Under the pieces are notes generated by a model that had not been told where the DNA came from, made no database searches, and saw only the letters and a program-made list of their open reading frames with translations. A stretch of 64,000 bases of DNA, taken from NCBI GenBank assembly GCA_950295325.1, contig OX485807.1:51012796-51076795 (forward strand). The letters run 5' to 3'. The translations under genes were made by a program, and so were the position numbers. This document shows positions 10,862-23,899 of the stretch, in pieces. How positions within the stretch are numbered: the stretch's first letter is position 1; every line of letters starts with the position of its first letter. The DNA comes from Polytrichum commune (lineage: Eukaryota > Streptophyta > Polytrichopsida > Polytrichales > Polytrichaceae).

Positions 10862-10871
10862 CACAAGGGGC
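10862..10871. repeat. Left terminal inverted repeat of the CACTA-like element
   Basis: CACAAGGGGC, preceded by target duplication TCG. It matches the complement of 19128-19137 base for base. Beyond ten bases the two ends diverge, apart from weak shared motifs such as ACCGGTA near 10895 and its inverted likeness near 19075. Confidence 0.88.
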
Positions 10872-11882
10872 ATATAATTATTTGTACATGAGGAACCGGT
10901 AAGAAACCAATTTATTAGTATGTGATTTCAACAACAAAGTGGGAATGTTATTTATAATTTGTGCCATCAGTGAATAAGATACTCATTAGTACGTGTTACT
11001 AAGAAAGAAAGACGAGAATGTGTTAAAAGCCTTTTTATTTGCATATGGTGTAGAATTAAATGTTTGCATCTGCATGTAGGAATAACCTCTATTAAACATC
11101 GTGAATTGTCAGCGACCGCACCTATATCTGAAGATTGAGAGTCACACTGCTCAGTGAAAGTGCAAGTACAAGGCCCTGGCCGCACCTGCCAACACAGCAC
11201 AAGTGATCAATCATTCACATGTAGCAAAAAATTATCTTAACCCTGGTTTCCAAAACCAAAAAATGAAATGCTTCGAACTCTATAGATTTGGCTTTCGACT
11301 ATTATGGCAGCCTGAGCACTTTGGCGCTTAAGCAGAAACATCCGTAAAATGACGAAAACAGAATGCCAGATAAAACACTCACCTTCCTAAAAGTGAAAGA
11401 AACTCATCTTCTACCACGATCCAGTACCTAACCATTCACATTATCGATCTGCAGACAAACGCCCGTGTCTCAGGCTCATTACCAGCTGAACTATAAATGA
11501 CAGAGGGTTTATAAAACACAACAATTATTAGCAAAATTAGAGTGAAGATAATGAAAGACTATACCCACACATGATTAGAATTGAATACATGTTTTATTGG
11601 AGATGACTTGGTAGACTGTCATTATCATCACAAAACCAACAGTATGGTTCTCCCACAGAATTAGTGTTTGAGATTTGACAGTTACTCAATAGTTTCACCG
11701 CGTTGTGCCAAGATCTATGGACTACAACACCATATCTCTTGAACATTCTTGGATGTCCTGCAATTGGTCTTCATAAAGCTTCTAACCATTCAAGATCCAC
11801 ATCACCTACAAAGTAATCTTGCTCATCAAGTGGACTTTCAGCAATCTCCTTCCTCTTTGACCGCTCTGATACAGGATCATCT

Positions 11883-14800
11883 TCAAGATACTTCTGTAAA
11901 GTTACATGCATTCTTTACAATAGCAATAGCAAAAACCTGCTTACTTTTCGTCCAATTTTCTGCTCGAGCTAAAACAACATCCCATTTTTCAAGGAAGGGT
12001 GGAACGCATCCTGGTTTTCCAAATGAAAACAGCCGGTCTCTTGGTGATATATCCTCTAGCTCATATGCCACATAGATTGCTTCATGTTGTCCATAAACAG
12101 GGATTGGTATGAACTTGAATAATATTTGTTCCATTGGTCTAACATCATGATCACTCCATTGTTGCAACCCAACTTCTTTTACCAACCGCATGCCTGTTAA
12201 TTCATCCTCCAAAGCAAGAGACACAGAACTTGGGCTTGGTATAATTACGTAGTACTCTGCTCTGAAAAAAGATTGTTTACACCCTTGAAATTCGTGCACA
12301 AAAAACTGTTTCAATTTAGCTTTCCAAGTCCAAGAGTGACTTTGAACTTTAGATTCCGGTTGAATAACTACTGAATCGTTCAAACGGTATACAATACCAT
12401 TCAACAATAGTGAGGAAAACTTTTGAATGGAAGTACTAAAAAAAGGAAGAAGCTCATCAATGAAGCCACCATGAAGGCTCCAATACGATTTCAAATATGT
12501 ATCTGTGGATTCTTGAATTTTAGAATCCACTCCTCTTACGTCCCACCAAAATCCCCTTTCTCTTCATGATGTTGAGGCAAAAACCAGGTTTCATTGTAGG
12601 AATTAGTTTCCAAAGACTTCTGGCAGCATCTTGAGATGGCACCACAATCACACAAGATTCATGCCATTCTCTACACACAGTGCTCGTATTCATGAGCTCC
12701 AAACGTAAAGAACTACTTGAAGGTTGAAGGAATTTATGTACCTCTGCCAGGGCCCTAGATGCCGGGGTCAAACCGTCTTGATCAAGTTGGACAGTTTTGA
12801 GTGTTTTGGTGAACATAACTCTTGAGAAATACTCACTATAAGTCACTTCATTGTTCAATTGATTGGTTGGGATACTCACCACATTTGAAACCTCCCTTTC
12901 AATTGGATAGCACCAGAATACATCATGACAACCATGTCTTCTGATGTCATCAAACAACTCTCCACTTCCTGCAAATAAACAATTTAAAAGTAAATTAAAT
13001 AAATAAATAAGCTTATATGAAGCTTCAATGAACTAATGTTAAAGTCAATAATTGTAGATTTATGCTCATTTCATGTCAAGAAAACTAGAAAACAAAAAAA
13101 AAATGTACCAGCAACATGCTCCAATGGGGAGGAATTTGGTCGAGCACTTTCTTCCATACGGATACACCATGCAGATAAAAGTGCACTAGCATGTGCCATG
13201 GCTTTTACCGTCCACCCATACTTTCGGCTGTGACTATAAAACAAACGTCCAATTTCATTTAAAACCATTCCTAGGGCTCCTAAGGTGGAATTAATATCAA
13301 GATTTAAGTGGTCAAGTATATGTGGTAAACACCACATCACAAAAATTTGATACTCTTCAGCCTTGTAATAACCAAGAGAAGATATACTTTTGGGCCATCT
13401 TGCACCAACATCTAAGGGACGTATCTTTCTCATAGTTGTCATTGCTTCATCCACGTTTTTGGACAGTCCCCTCTCTTCTGCGTACTTCACCAGAAGATGA
13501 ACATATTTTTTGAATACACACAAAGATAAAATGTGCATGATATCATACACAAGATCGTGAAGGACATCGAAACCATACAAATCATACAAACGCCACAAAC
13601 ATGAGGCACTAGAAATACCCACTTCTCTGGCTATTAGGTTTTTCTCCTTTCCTTCTGGCAATTCTCTCCAAACTTGAATGGACTCCAAAGTAGCTACAGC
13701 AGTCCGTGAACTTGAAGGATACCTGCCTTGCCTTCTACTATCAAAATACTCCATTAATCCCTTGTTAGTGACTGGAATTCCACGCCATCTACAACTTAAT
13801 TTATGACGTCTACAACCACCATAACCACCAAGTTTTAGACATCCAACTTTGCATTGAGTTGGGTGATCTCCAGTCCAAATTCCGAGCATGCCTCTTAGTT
13901 TGATCACAACGGCAATCCCCAAAGAAGGAATATGTTCACTGATATCCTCTGCTGGATAAGCGTAGACTACATCAATTCCATTCAAAAATATTTCTTCCAT
14001 ATCAGCAAAAAGTGGTTTCAGGAAAGAAGCCAATACCCCATCTCTATGTTTGATTAATTTCTCAGAACTAGAAGGGATAAACAGAACTGGAATAGATCCA
14101 ACTGGATTTTCTTTACCAGCATTCAAAACTGACAAATATACTGCCCAACAACTCTTGAGGCTAGTCTGTGCAACTGAAAATCCATCCCATTGGAGCATAA
14201 AGAAAACATTCCTTGGATCACCCTACAAAAAAGAAAAAAGAAATAGTAAGAAACATAAGTACTACAAAAACAATTTCAAACAAATAGTCCTATCTAGAAG
14301 GAATACAAATAATATATATAAAAACTAAGTTCCAGAGAATACCTTCAACATTATCTTCGGCTGACAAATTCGAGAAGAACAATCAGAACATGGAAATTCA
14401 TACCGTTGTAACACTTCATCCCAATTTTCAAGCAAGATTTTGCTCTTAGAGGGAAAAACTTTGTACGCATGCCTACATTCAGGATTTTGACAAATAACAG
14501 GAGCCTCCCACTCTGTTTCAGGATTGAAAAAATCCTGGATTTCACGGAACTTACTACCATCAAAATTTTCTTCAATTTTTTCAGGGTCAAAAGAAACATC
14601 CCTTCCCAGCCAACGGACCCTGTTTCTCCAACTATGTAGAAGCTTGAAACAAACAATCTTTGTAGAAACTAATACTCCCAACAACTTCCCCAACGGAAGT
14701 TGCTCAAACGCTAACATGTTTTTGCGCTTCATCTTACAAATAGGGCACTTCTCATAACAAAAAAGCACAATCTCTTTTGAATTTAGAGCGACCCCTTGGC

Positions 14801-15300
14801 AGACAGACACATGGCAGAATACCAGGTCCTTCATAAACATCTTCTAAACTTGGGTTCAGGAGTTATGGTGGATGGGGAGCTTCTTTTGAACCAGTACAAA
14901 GTCTCCACCGCTGAGCCTCCACTAATCCCAAATATGAATACATTTTTTTGAGACTACTCCAGGAATAAGGCACATCATGCTCTCCTAATTCACCTTTCCC
15001 ATCGGGACCAGCGAGAGTTAATAGTTTCCCCAACGACAAACCGGTGTGATCTAGTTTTCCACTAATATGCAAATTTGGCTACTTTTCAAGATACCCAAAT
15101 AATGGCTCCAACATTTGGCCTTGTAATCCAGTTGGTATGTGAGCCTCATCCCACATTCTTTGCAACTCTATAATCTGACAAGAAATAGCATGTTCTAAAT
15201 AGAGAGCTTCTGAAATTGGCGAAACATCTTCAAGAACTACATCATCGTCATCTACCATATACTCTACATCTTCAGCAAAAACCTCATTGTCTTCTACCAA
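11883..15300 (-). pseudogene. CACTA/Tnp2-like transposase (exons recognisable, frame damaged)
   Basis: The likely start codon is at 15300, opening an acidic N-terminus. Next come a Cys-rich region (CPICK; then CQNPECRHAY…CSDCSS near 14370-14480) and the catalytic part: QWDGF near 14185 (likely first catalytic Asp), WTGDHPTQCK near 13870, and YDIMHIL near 13540, the D-M-H motif of Tnp2-type transposases. A WCYPIERE block near 12890 resembles the domain after the catalytic core (DUF4218-like). Introns 14340-14223 and 13108-12969 have GT-AG borders and keep frame. Defects are an in-frame TAG at 15079-15081, a frame change between 14863 and 14840, and another near 12535. The 3' end at 11883 has no clear continuation. 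The role would be cutting at the element ends. Confidence 0.8.
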
Positions 15301-15944
15301 ACGGACTCATTGTCCTCCTCAAACGGACTCGGAAACGCAGCAATGTGAATGAGTTCCGACTTGGAAGCTTGGGTGTTCCTCGTCATTCAGCATTTTGCAC
15401 AATGTTGATTAGCTATTGTTTGTTCTCTTTATTGCTGTTTCCAAGGGCGGCTTACTCTTTTTGATGCTCAATTGATGATTCTTTTACATCAGGTTTCCTT
15501 CGGCAGCAAACGGCATATATAACACCTCTACTTCTGCTAAGTGATTATCGTTTGTTGCGAGCTACTTGCCATTTGTATTCAAGACGAGACAACCAACTAA
15601 CAATTGGTTACGAATTCTTTGAAAAGCAAGGCAAGGACACTTGACATCTAACCTAATCCTTGATCTAAGGCACACGAAGAATACATATTTCACTCACTGT
15701 GATCACGTATGTGAGTCTTGTTCGAGCACCAGGCATTCAAGAAACTTGTCTGTTTCAAGGTTCTCTTTCTTTTTGTAGCAATTCTTTGCAGAACAAGATC
15801 AACAGCAAAGATCAAGGTAAGAGACTTAACATTTTTCTCTATTCTTGACTTAATAGGTGTTAGCCTGTATATTTCTTTTGCTTTAATATTATATAGGTCA
15901 TGAGTGTTGAAGTTTCTATTAAGGAATTTGATTGATTGCAGAAG
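15301..15944. promoter_or_regulatory. Divergent promoter region of the CACTA-like element
   Basis: The two start codons face away from each other across about 640 bp, so this segment must serve both genes. On the plus side a 5'-leader intron at about 15817-15941 (AAG|GTAAGAG to TTGCAG) ends just before the start codon. Near 15300-15335 AAACGGACTC occurs twice in 30 bp. No TATA box was assigned with confidence. Confidence 0.5.
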
Positions 15945-18347
15945 ATGAGCAGCGATGATGAGGTCCATGTTCGATCAAGAACCTTGTGTGAACTTGATCG
16001 AACTCTTGAGCCTGAAAAGCTGATCAAGCATGGGAAGGTGCAACTAAATAGAGGAAAAACTCCTCTTGGCAAGCCAAATCTTGGACGGCTTAACCAAAGG
16101 AAGTTCCTAGTTCCTTTGAAAGTCTCATGTTGGGCTTGTAAATCTGAGCTAGGAAATCCCAGTGCCTTGTTTTGTGGAGAGTGTGGTAGGAAGCAAGTAG
16201 GTTCAGAAGCTGGACTAGGTTTTGCAAGTGAGTCACATTTTCATGAAGACCTAGTGAATACCATTGGAATTTCAGAAGTGTCATTCTATAACAAGGCTGA
16301 CGAATCTATGGTTTTCAAAGTGAACCTAGTTGGTACTTCAAAAAACCAAGTGAGGGTGGCAAATTTGTTGACAGCATTCAAGACTGATTTGGTGATTCTG
16401 GAGGATGGTAGCATCCTTGAATCAGACGAGGAAGGTTTCAGTGTCGATACATTCAACGTAGGTGCTTCTTTTGGAATCACCATTGTGGCTCAGAAGCATA
16501 AGAATTATGAGATTCTCGAGGCTTCATCTTCACATACGGGTAAGTTTTTTTATTATCAATTTTTTTGTAGCATTACTTTTTGTTTTCATTACAAAAACTC
16601 AATGGTTTGTATTTTACAATGTTAACATTTTTTATGTGCAAATCAGTGAAACAAATCCTAAACAAAACTGACAAAGTACTTGACAAAGCAGATATTGGAA
16701 AAGGTAAGAATTTGCTTTCATTTTGTTTAATTATCTTTTAAATGATAAATTTTAAAGTGCAAGGATCTTTATGTTATTTGGTAGTGTTTGATTTTATTTT
16801 TTATTATTCAATTTGTCTTAATTTATTTTTCTACTTTGCAAGCCTAGAAGAGATGGAGGTGCTCTCTGAATATGAGAAGTTGAGGAATGAAAGGGTCGCA
16901 TCTAACCAGAAAAGGATGCTAGAATTACTACCTGGAATTGCTAATGCTCGTCCTTCTGGGAAAATAAAGGTGAATTGTCCAACTCTTCTATCGGTGAAGA
17001 GGGTGTTGCCTGTTGCTCCGGTAGTTTCTGCAAAACCAATGAAGAATTTGTTACCTACTGCAAGCATTGTGGGGAATTTCAACCAAGAAGATTTGTACAA
17101 GCGGATTTTCAAGCAACGCCCTAAAGGCACGAAGGGAAACCTTCTTTGGGGTAGGGATTATATGAGGGAGCATTTTTCTTTACAATGGAAAACTTACAAT
17201 CAAAATGTTAAGATTGTACGTTCTTGGTTTTCTAACATAGATGATCCAGTTGCTCTAGTTTTTATGCGGAGCAATCTTCGAAATCAAAAGGTTATGGTCG
17301 AGGAGGTAAAGGAGTTCATCAAAGTAAGGGAACTTGCCCTTGCGTCTCTTTTGTTCATGTCAAACGGCACAGTTTTGCATGTTCGTTGGCAGGTGGATGA
17401 CATTTACGAGTGGTTCAAGGGCTATAAACACTACTGCATGGGCAAGAGCAAGGATCAAATTCACATGTAAAATTCTATTTCGAATTTAACTTTTTTTTCA
17501 GGTTAATGTTTAGTTTTTATGTAGTTTGTTTATTTTATAAGTTCATCATAATTAGCTTTGATATGTTTGAAGCATTTTTTTTGGTTCAATTTTGATAGGG
17601 ATGAGGACGCAGTGGAAGCATTGGTTTTGGCAAATGATAGTGAAGCTGAGGAGCCTCTTGATAATAGAGGCAACTTTGAACTAGAAGAAAGTGACATGTT
17701 GGGATTTGATGATGTTGTCAATTTCCCGGTTTCCAATAAACAAACCAACAATGAACTTGACGAAGTAAGTATTTATTTTGAAACTTGATGTTCTTGGTGA
17801 CTCATTTATATGAGGTTTGTTTAAAATTGTTATTTAGTGACTTGTGTATGTTTGAGCAAAAATAATTTAATGGAGATGGTGTTGTGCAATGTGTGATGAA
17901 AGAGAAGCGGAAAAAAGCTGCATCATTCAAGGCTGTGGAGAGCATTAGTGCTGAAGGAGGCAAGATTACAAAGCAAAAAACGTGGAAAGGTGAAGTTGAA
18001 GAGCTTATGGAATCTACACTGTTGGAAGCAAAGACATCAACCATACAGGGAATCTAATGAAGACCCTTTCTAAGACCTCAAAGAAGACTTTGGCAATGGT
18101 GCTCATGGATCTTGGAAAGGTGCATGAAGTATTACCAAACATATCTGCTTTTGCTTCAAAAACATTTCCTCAACTAGGAATTAAAACGAAAAAGAATGAA
18201 CCAGATCAAGGGAAGAAGAGACTAGAGCATCTTGACATAGTGGTTACATGGGCTTTGAAGGAATTTAAGGTTGGAATCATAAATCCTCCCCCTTTGAAGA
18301 ATGGGATTCAACAATTGTATCTAAAGAACATCAAGAAGCTTTCTTAA
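15945..18347 (+). CDS. Accessory zinc-ribbon protein of the CACTA-like element, family unknown
   Basis: Proposed exons are 15945-16539, 16647-16703, 16848-17466, 17599-17764 and 17905-18057, all with GT-AG borders and continuous frame. An open segment 18057-18347 follows in another frame (TAATG overlap), so the last part is either a separate exon with an unrecognised border or shows a small frameshift. The protein is about 500-600 residues. Near residue 65 it has a CWAC…CGEC four-cysteine zinc ribbon, then a beta-rich part, a helical charged middle (EYEKLRNERVASNQKRMLELLP), an acidic stretch (VLANDSEAEEP), and a Lys-rich helical end. I do not recognise the family. By position it may be a TnpA-like end-binding protein, but that is inference. 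Confidence 0.65.
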
Positions 18348-19127
18348 AAAGGTATGTTTCTCACTGATGAGATGATTTTTTATTCTTTTAATGAATTCTC
18401 ATTGTATTTATTTTTCTTAATTAATATTTTCTAAAATCAACAAGATGAGTAGACAAGTTACTAACGTCAAATTCTTCTATTTTGTTTTTTTTTTTAAATG
18501 GTATGTCAGTTGAGGACTTGAGGAGATTGGAAGTTTAAGAGTTGGAGCTTGAGGAGCCCAAGAGCCACGTTGTACTGTGTTGTTCAGGCATTTTTGTAAC
18601 AATAGTTTTGTTTGTAATTGCAATAGGAAGGTAGTTGTGTGTAGTGAATTTCAATTCCAATTTAGGATGATTCATTCTTAGTTAGAAAATTTACACTCAA
18701 TGTGATCAGTCTTTGCTGAATTAGTGGTTTTAGATCATGGAAGAATTGTGGTAGAAATTCAAAGACAATAAAATATGAACTGAACCAAAATATTTCGGTG
18801 GTTGCACAATTTTGGTATATATTGGCATTTGAAATTCGAAATTGGCAAAACATTATTCGTTGGTATTTTTGTAGAGATTTACATATGATTAAAAAAAACG
18901 TTTTATCCCACGTAAATACAGAATTTTTTTTTGTAAAAGTGGTTGTAATTATCTTATGATAAAACAATGTTATTTACTTGGTTGTTCCTGAGAAAGTGTT
19001 GATATGAGAAAGTCAAGTGCTAAAGTTTCATTATTCATGGATAGAGTAGTATTAACTGATTAGTGTTAAGTACCGGGTAATACAGAGTGTAATGTTGTTA
19101 AATTTTACATATGCTAACAGGTTCTAG

Positions 19128-19137
19128 GCCCCTTGTG
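19128..19137. repeat. Right terminal inverted repeat of the CACTA-like element
   Basis: GCCCCTTGTG, followed by target duplication TCG at 19138-19140. It pairs exactly with the left end at 10862. Confidence 0.88.
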
Positions 19138-19650
19138 TCGCTTTTAGAAAGAAAAGAATCCCGAGTCAGTTTTGAGTAGTCATCCTTGTCAGGAAGGATT
19201 TGGAATCACTTAAAGAGGGCGGAAAGCGTCCGCTTAAATCTGCATGAAGCAGTTCAAGTCGGTTGGTTAAGGTTCTAAGGCTTGCTCGAGGAGTTCTCTC
19301 CAGGGTTTGCTTACCACATTTGCAAGGTGGACACCAAAGGGAGTCTTGGAGGCCTTCCTCACATGGGAAACTGGGGTGGTTTCCTTGGTGAAAAGCGGGG
19401 CTACGAGATTGTGATGCCGTTGTTGTAGGTTGGAGATAAAGTTGTTTTGCAGCAATTCCAACAAAAACATTTGGCATGCTTCATGCACAAGTATTAAGTT
19501 TCGCTCATATTCGTCATGCAGTCGATTTTGCACAATGCACAGAGTAGCCTTAGACTATGAAGACATTTTTTGGAGCGGTTTATTAGTTTCACCAACAAAG
19601 GAATCAACTGACTCCACCTAAAGATATTGTTGTGATAAATATAATGAAAT
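19138..19650 (-). pseudogene. Decayed Copia element B, 5' part (GAG-pre-integrase to integrase start)
   Basis: The minus strand shows HHNLVAPLF and CKCGKQ-like GAG-pre-integrase pieces, then TNRLELLHADLSGRFPPSLS, which matches the first integrase strand with its catalytic Asp (HADLSG), and a DDYS-like block ending at the CACTA junction. Several frames are needed. Downstream coding resumes at 10861, so this is the other half of element B. Gag and the 5' LTR were not found beyond about 19650. Confidence 0.75.
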
Positions 19651-20287
19651 TCCCTTAGAATCCATACACTTCTAACAGTAAGCAATAGTCTACATTACCA
19701 TATTTGCTTACAATAGGAGAGCTATCACATTTTGAACAGTCGGCACCACAAAGTACTCACCCACAAATTCAAAAATTTGATTGCCAGCAACTCAAAACCT
19801 AAACACGTATATAACTACACATACATTAAAATGGTTAGTGCAAATATTTTATTGTTTTCCTTATTAAATGCTAACCATAGGACACTATCAGTATATGATA
19901 AGTTGGTACTAACATGGAACAAACCTGATTAGCTACAAATCTAAAAAGAAAAATAAGTAGCTTACTGCTTCTTTGAACAAGACTAATGATTCAAAATAAG
20001 ACATTAACATTGAGGAGGAAGAAGAAGTTGCAGATGAGTACATGTAGTACTACCACATCTGCTAGAATAACATCTGATATATCGTAAGAGGGTCTACACT
20101 GTTGCCAAACCCCACACTTCCTATTTTACAATTTGTTCGAGTAAATACTCATGAGAAAGATGTTAATAGCAAAATGAATTCAATTAAGCAGTGACACAAA
20201 AAAAAGTGTTTGCAAAAAACACACCTACATTCTTAAATTATTAGGAGGTAAATAAGCTACTCTCTATGCAGTTGGAACCAAAGGCCG

Positions 20288-20320
20288 ACGATTGAGTGCT
20301 TCAAAGCACTGAAATCGTCG
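20288..20320. repeat. Short hairpin
   Basis: GACGATT…AGTGCT is followed by AGCACT…AATCGTC with a four-base loop and a one- to two-base internal bulge, giving stems of 6 and 7 bp. It is too short for a microRNA precursor. No neighbouring gene would make it a terminator. Confidence 0.55.
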
Positions 20321-22282
20321 AAGTGCCCTTTAAATTCCAAATCTAGAGCATTGAATTCTTACTTCACATCAACTTCAAATGATAGGCATGTTGAACTACT
20401 TATAAATAATATGCATAGCCCTAAACATAAGCACATATGTTAAATTCTCCACCTAATTGCATCATAATATATTATTTTTGCGCTTTATAATTCATAGTGA
20501 CACTAGAATATTTTTCTCAAGCTACCTCAATTGATTGTAGATTAATTAAACACTTCCATTATGGTGGTAGTTTTGCACTTGCTACCGCTTGTAGGGGGAT
20601 CCAACTGCACTTCTCTACATTCCATATTTTAATAATATGTAGATCTAGTAGAGGGATCTACTACCATCTTCCACAACGCATAAAACTCCATTCTTGTTAA
20701 TATGTTACTTTTCAAGTGCACAACATTTCTGCCTCTAGAAGTATGTATTTTTTTCGTCTACCAACCACAATCTAGAGTACAAATTATGGGTTAATGAATA
20801 CCATAGATTGAATGTTAAACAATTCTTCATCACAGTGTATTCATCCTTCATCTTCATCTCCAACCACCAAATAATGCCTTAACCTCATTCTACAAGTATC
20901 CATCACATTGCATTTTTCTTCGATATTGATGTTTTTGTTGAGATCCCTACCTACATCATGTAGACCAAGTCCACCCATGGTAGGCAACATCACCATAAGT
21001 CTTGGAGTGACTCATAACAAAACATCACATATTCTTTTATGAAATTATGACTTCTACACACATTTGGGGATAATGGTGAAGTGTGCAAAAAGCCTACAAC
21101 ATAGCCATAATGTATGTGGAACTATTGATTGACTATCTCCACTTAGTGTGGATGCACTTTGCTAAGTACAAACATTTTCTTGTGACAACAAAGTTAGGCA
21201 AAGGTGTAAATGATGACTGACATGTTGGGCTCCTCATTTCTACCTCACAAAACATGTTATCATGCAATGACTTCCACCAAATAATTCATCTTGCACTGCT
21301 AAGAATATGGGTTTCTAGGGTTTCCTCAAACTTCAACTTTTGGACAAAGGACATGGAAAATGAATCCCTACAACTCTCGGATTACAATATGACCTAAACC
21401 CTACAATAAGCACAATGGGCGCAGTATTGCTCACAACACAATGTGGTAGTTGATGATCAAAATTTCTAAGTAGGCAACCCTTTGATGCCCACAACAAAAC
21501 TTCAATCAACCCATTGCTATAGTTGCACCACATGTGTTTCATATTGATCTACAATTATAGCCGGTTCTCATTTAATTAAGAGAGAGTCTTCACGCACATT
21601 AACTCTCCACAAACTTGGATTTGTTCTTAGAAATCCCATTTGCTTCATCACAATTCACTCTCCAAGGACTTTAGTGTACACTACTAGGTGTTGGTGTAGC
21701 TAATGTCTCAAATACAAGGGCGAGATGTCCCAAAATCACATCTAGACTAATATAGATGGTGGTATTGCTAGAATGGCATTTTGTTGACATTAAGCTTACA
21801 AGTGCATGAAGTATAAAAGTTGGGACTTACCATTTCACACAAGGCCCCAAGTCCTAAGTCCCAAGTATGACATGGATGCCTACATGGTAAAAATATTTGG
21901 AGGTGAGGCTCGGAACTTGGAGAGTTGGGTCAAAAGAATGTTAAACCCAACTCTCAACACAAATCTTGCAACTAATTTTTCATAAAGTAGTAAAGATCTG
22001 ACTTTAATGATAATTAACCATATTTTAATGATTTCTTGAGGCTCAAAAGTTGGGACTTGCCTCCATGTTGGGACTTGCTAACATGAGTGGGACTTGGGAC
22101 CCCATGTGAATCAACCCTTAGTGTAAACCCATCCTTATTTTATGGAGTGTTGTTCTCCCTCTTTAGTATGTTTGGGAAACACAAAAAGTCGTATTATCAA
22201 GGTGTTGTCCTCTCATTAATACGACAAATGATGTAAAGTTGTCGTATTACGGAGGGTTGACAAAAACATAAGTAATATGAGC

Positions 22283-22283
<1 letters not shown>

Positions 22284-22315
<32 letters not shown>

Positions 22316-22316
22316 T
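22284..22316. repeat. TA then CA microsatellite
   Basis: About six TA units are followed by about ten CA units without interruption. Confidence 0.9.
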
Positions 22317-23870
22317 ACAACGAGTTTAAGCAATATGTATATGGTATGAAATAATAACTTATAACTCCAAAAAATACAAATATTCTCAAGAACTCTTGAA
22401 ATAAGATTCCAAAGATCTTTGGTGTTGCCTACCCAAGTTAGCAACTGTCATCTTATCTAAATTTCCTACTAACTTTTCAAAACTAATAATTTCATTAACA
22501 CCAAAATACAAAGAGTTTTAAAATAAGAAACTAGATAACAATGATGCATGACATTTAGCAACATACTAGGCAGTAGGCCACTCTAACCCTAACCATGTTC
22601 ATTATGCACTAGTAACCCTAATTCTCATTAAGTTCCCAATGGTGAGTGAAGCTCCCAGGTAGTTCCCAAATGAAAATGGATGTATTTTAGATGTACAGAA
22701 CATAGATGAAATTTTTTTAGCATTAACTACCTCTTTGATATGACAAAACAAAGATTCTAAATGTTGCATTACGGAGTGTCGTAGTCAAACAAAAGAGGGA
22801 GTTTTGAACTAAAATATTTGGTCGTGCAAAAATGTGTCATAATATCGAGGGTGTCATATTAACGAGGTTAGACTGTATATATTAGGGAGCATAAATGGGG
22901 TTGGGGATTCGTGGCACTCATGTATTTTCATTAGTGAGTTCATTCACCTTTGCGGATGAGATGAACCACTTTAGACACTACCTTACATCTTCGGCTCCTT
23001 GTCTCAAAGGTTTCAAAAATACCAAGTTTTAGTAGTTCTAAATAATCCTAGTCTAATCTAATACTTAAGGCAATAATACAAAGGGGGTTAGACATTAAAA
23101 AAATAAAAATAAAAAACATCATGCGTTGCCAACCTATCATAACTAGTCCGGTTATTTTAAAGAAATTAATATGGGCGGATGTTAAATACCCCCTCACAAA
23201 CTTTCGGTGGTGTGAGATCCGGGTTGGAGCAACCCTCTAAAGAAATTTTTGAACCCGACCGAAAATTGTTGCCCATCCCGCCCGACTTCAAAAAAACATT
23301 GCCTTTGCATTCTTGAAGGCCACTTGACTACAAATCCCATATTGGGTGCACTTCACCTTCAAGGTCTAAAATCCAATATATAGGTGCATTTCCAATTAGT
23401 AAATAAGCAATTGATTGGGATTTCAATCCGGAAGTGAAATCATCAATGAAGCACGTAATTAACTTGGACTCTTGGAGGTCAAAAAAATTACAAAGTCCTC
23501 ATTAATATTGAAGTTATAATTGTGTGACTTACCATTTAAATTTATCTTTGTCATTCTAATGATAGCTTAGTGCAAGTGTTCATAAGATAACCAAAATGAG
23601 ACAATGAGGATGAAATATAAAACATATAACCAAAAATATTATATAAAAATCAAATGTATTTATTAGGTAATATAATATGAGGTATAAATAAATGATTTTT
23701 TATTTGAAATTAGACTTATGGGACAACGTTATGGATGTGATATACTCAGAAAATTATAAGTTTCTGACTATAGCCTATCCAAATTATTGTAATATTTTAT
23801 CCTCATCATATATTGTATTATCTTTAAAATCACATGGTGTATATTAATTATTTTCAAATAAAGTTCATTA

Positions 23871-23899
23871 TATAATAATAATAATAATAATAATAATAT
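23871..23899. repeat. ATA trinucleotide microsatellite
   Basis: About nine ATA/TAA units in AT-rich flanks. Confidence 0.9.

Larger units (their letters stand above)
10862..19137. mobile_element. CACTA-like (EnSpm superfamily) DNA transposon, 8,276 bp, two divergent genes
   Basis: The element starts CACAAGGGGC (10862-10871) and ends with the exact complement GCCCCTTGTG (19128-19137). It is flanked by the 3-bp direct repeat TCG (10859-10861, 19138-19140). A CAC-initial inverted end with a 3-bp target duplication is typical of CACTA elements. It lies inside the integrase of Copia B, whose two halves are otherwise 8 kb apart. It carries a Tnp2-like transposase gene (minus, 11883-15300) and a divergent gene for a zinc-ribbon protein (plus, 15945-18347), with about 640 bp between the start codons. 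The transposase reading frame is damaged, so mobility now would need a helper. Confidence 0.88.

Noticed and set aside
18055-18059. TAATG overlap as translational coupling of two ORFs
   Set aside because: That mechanism is prokaryotic or viral; in a spliced plant gene a missed border or frameshift is the simpler reading.
20288-20320. MicroRNA precursor
   Set aside because: Stem arms of 6 and 7 bp with a four-base loop are far too short.
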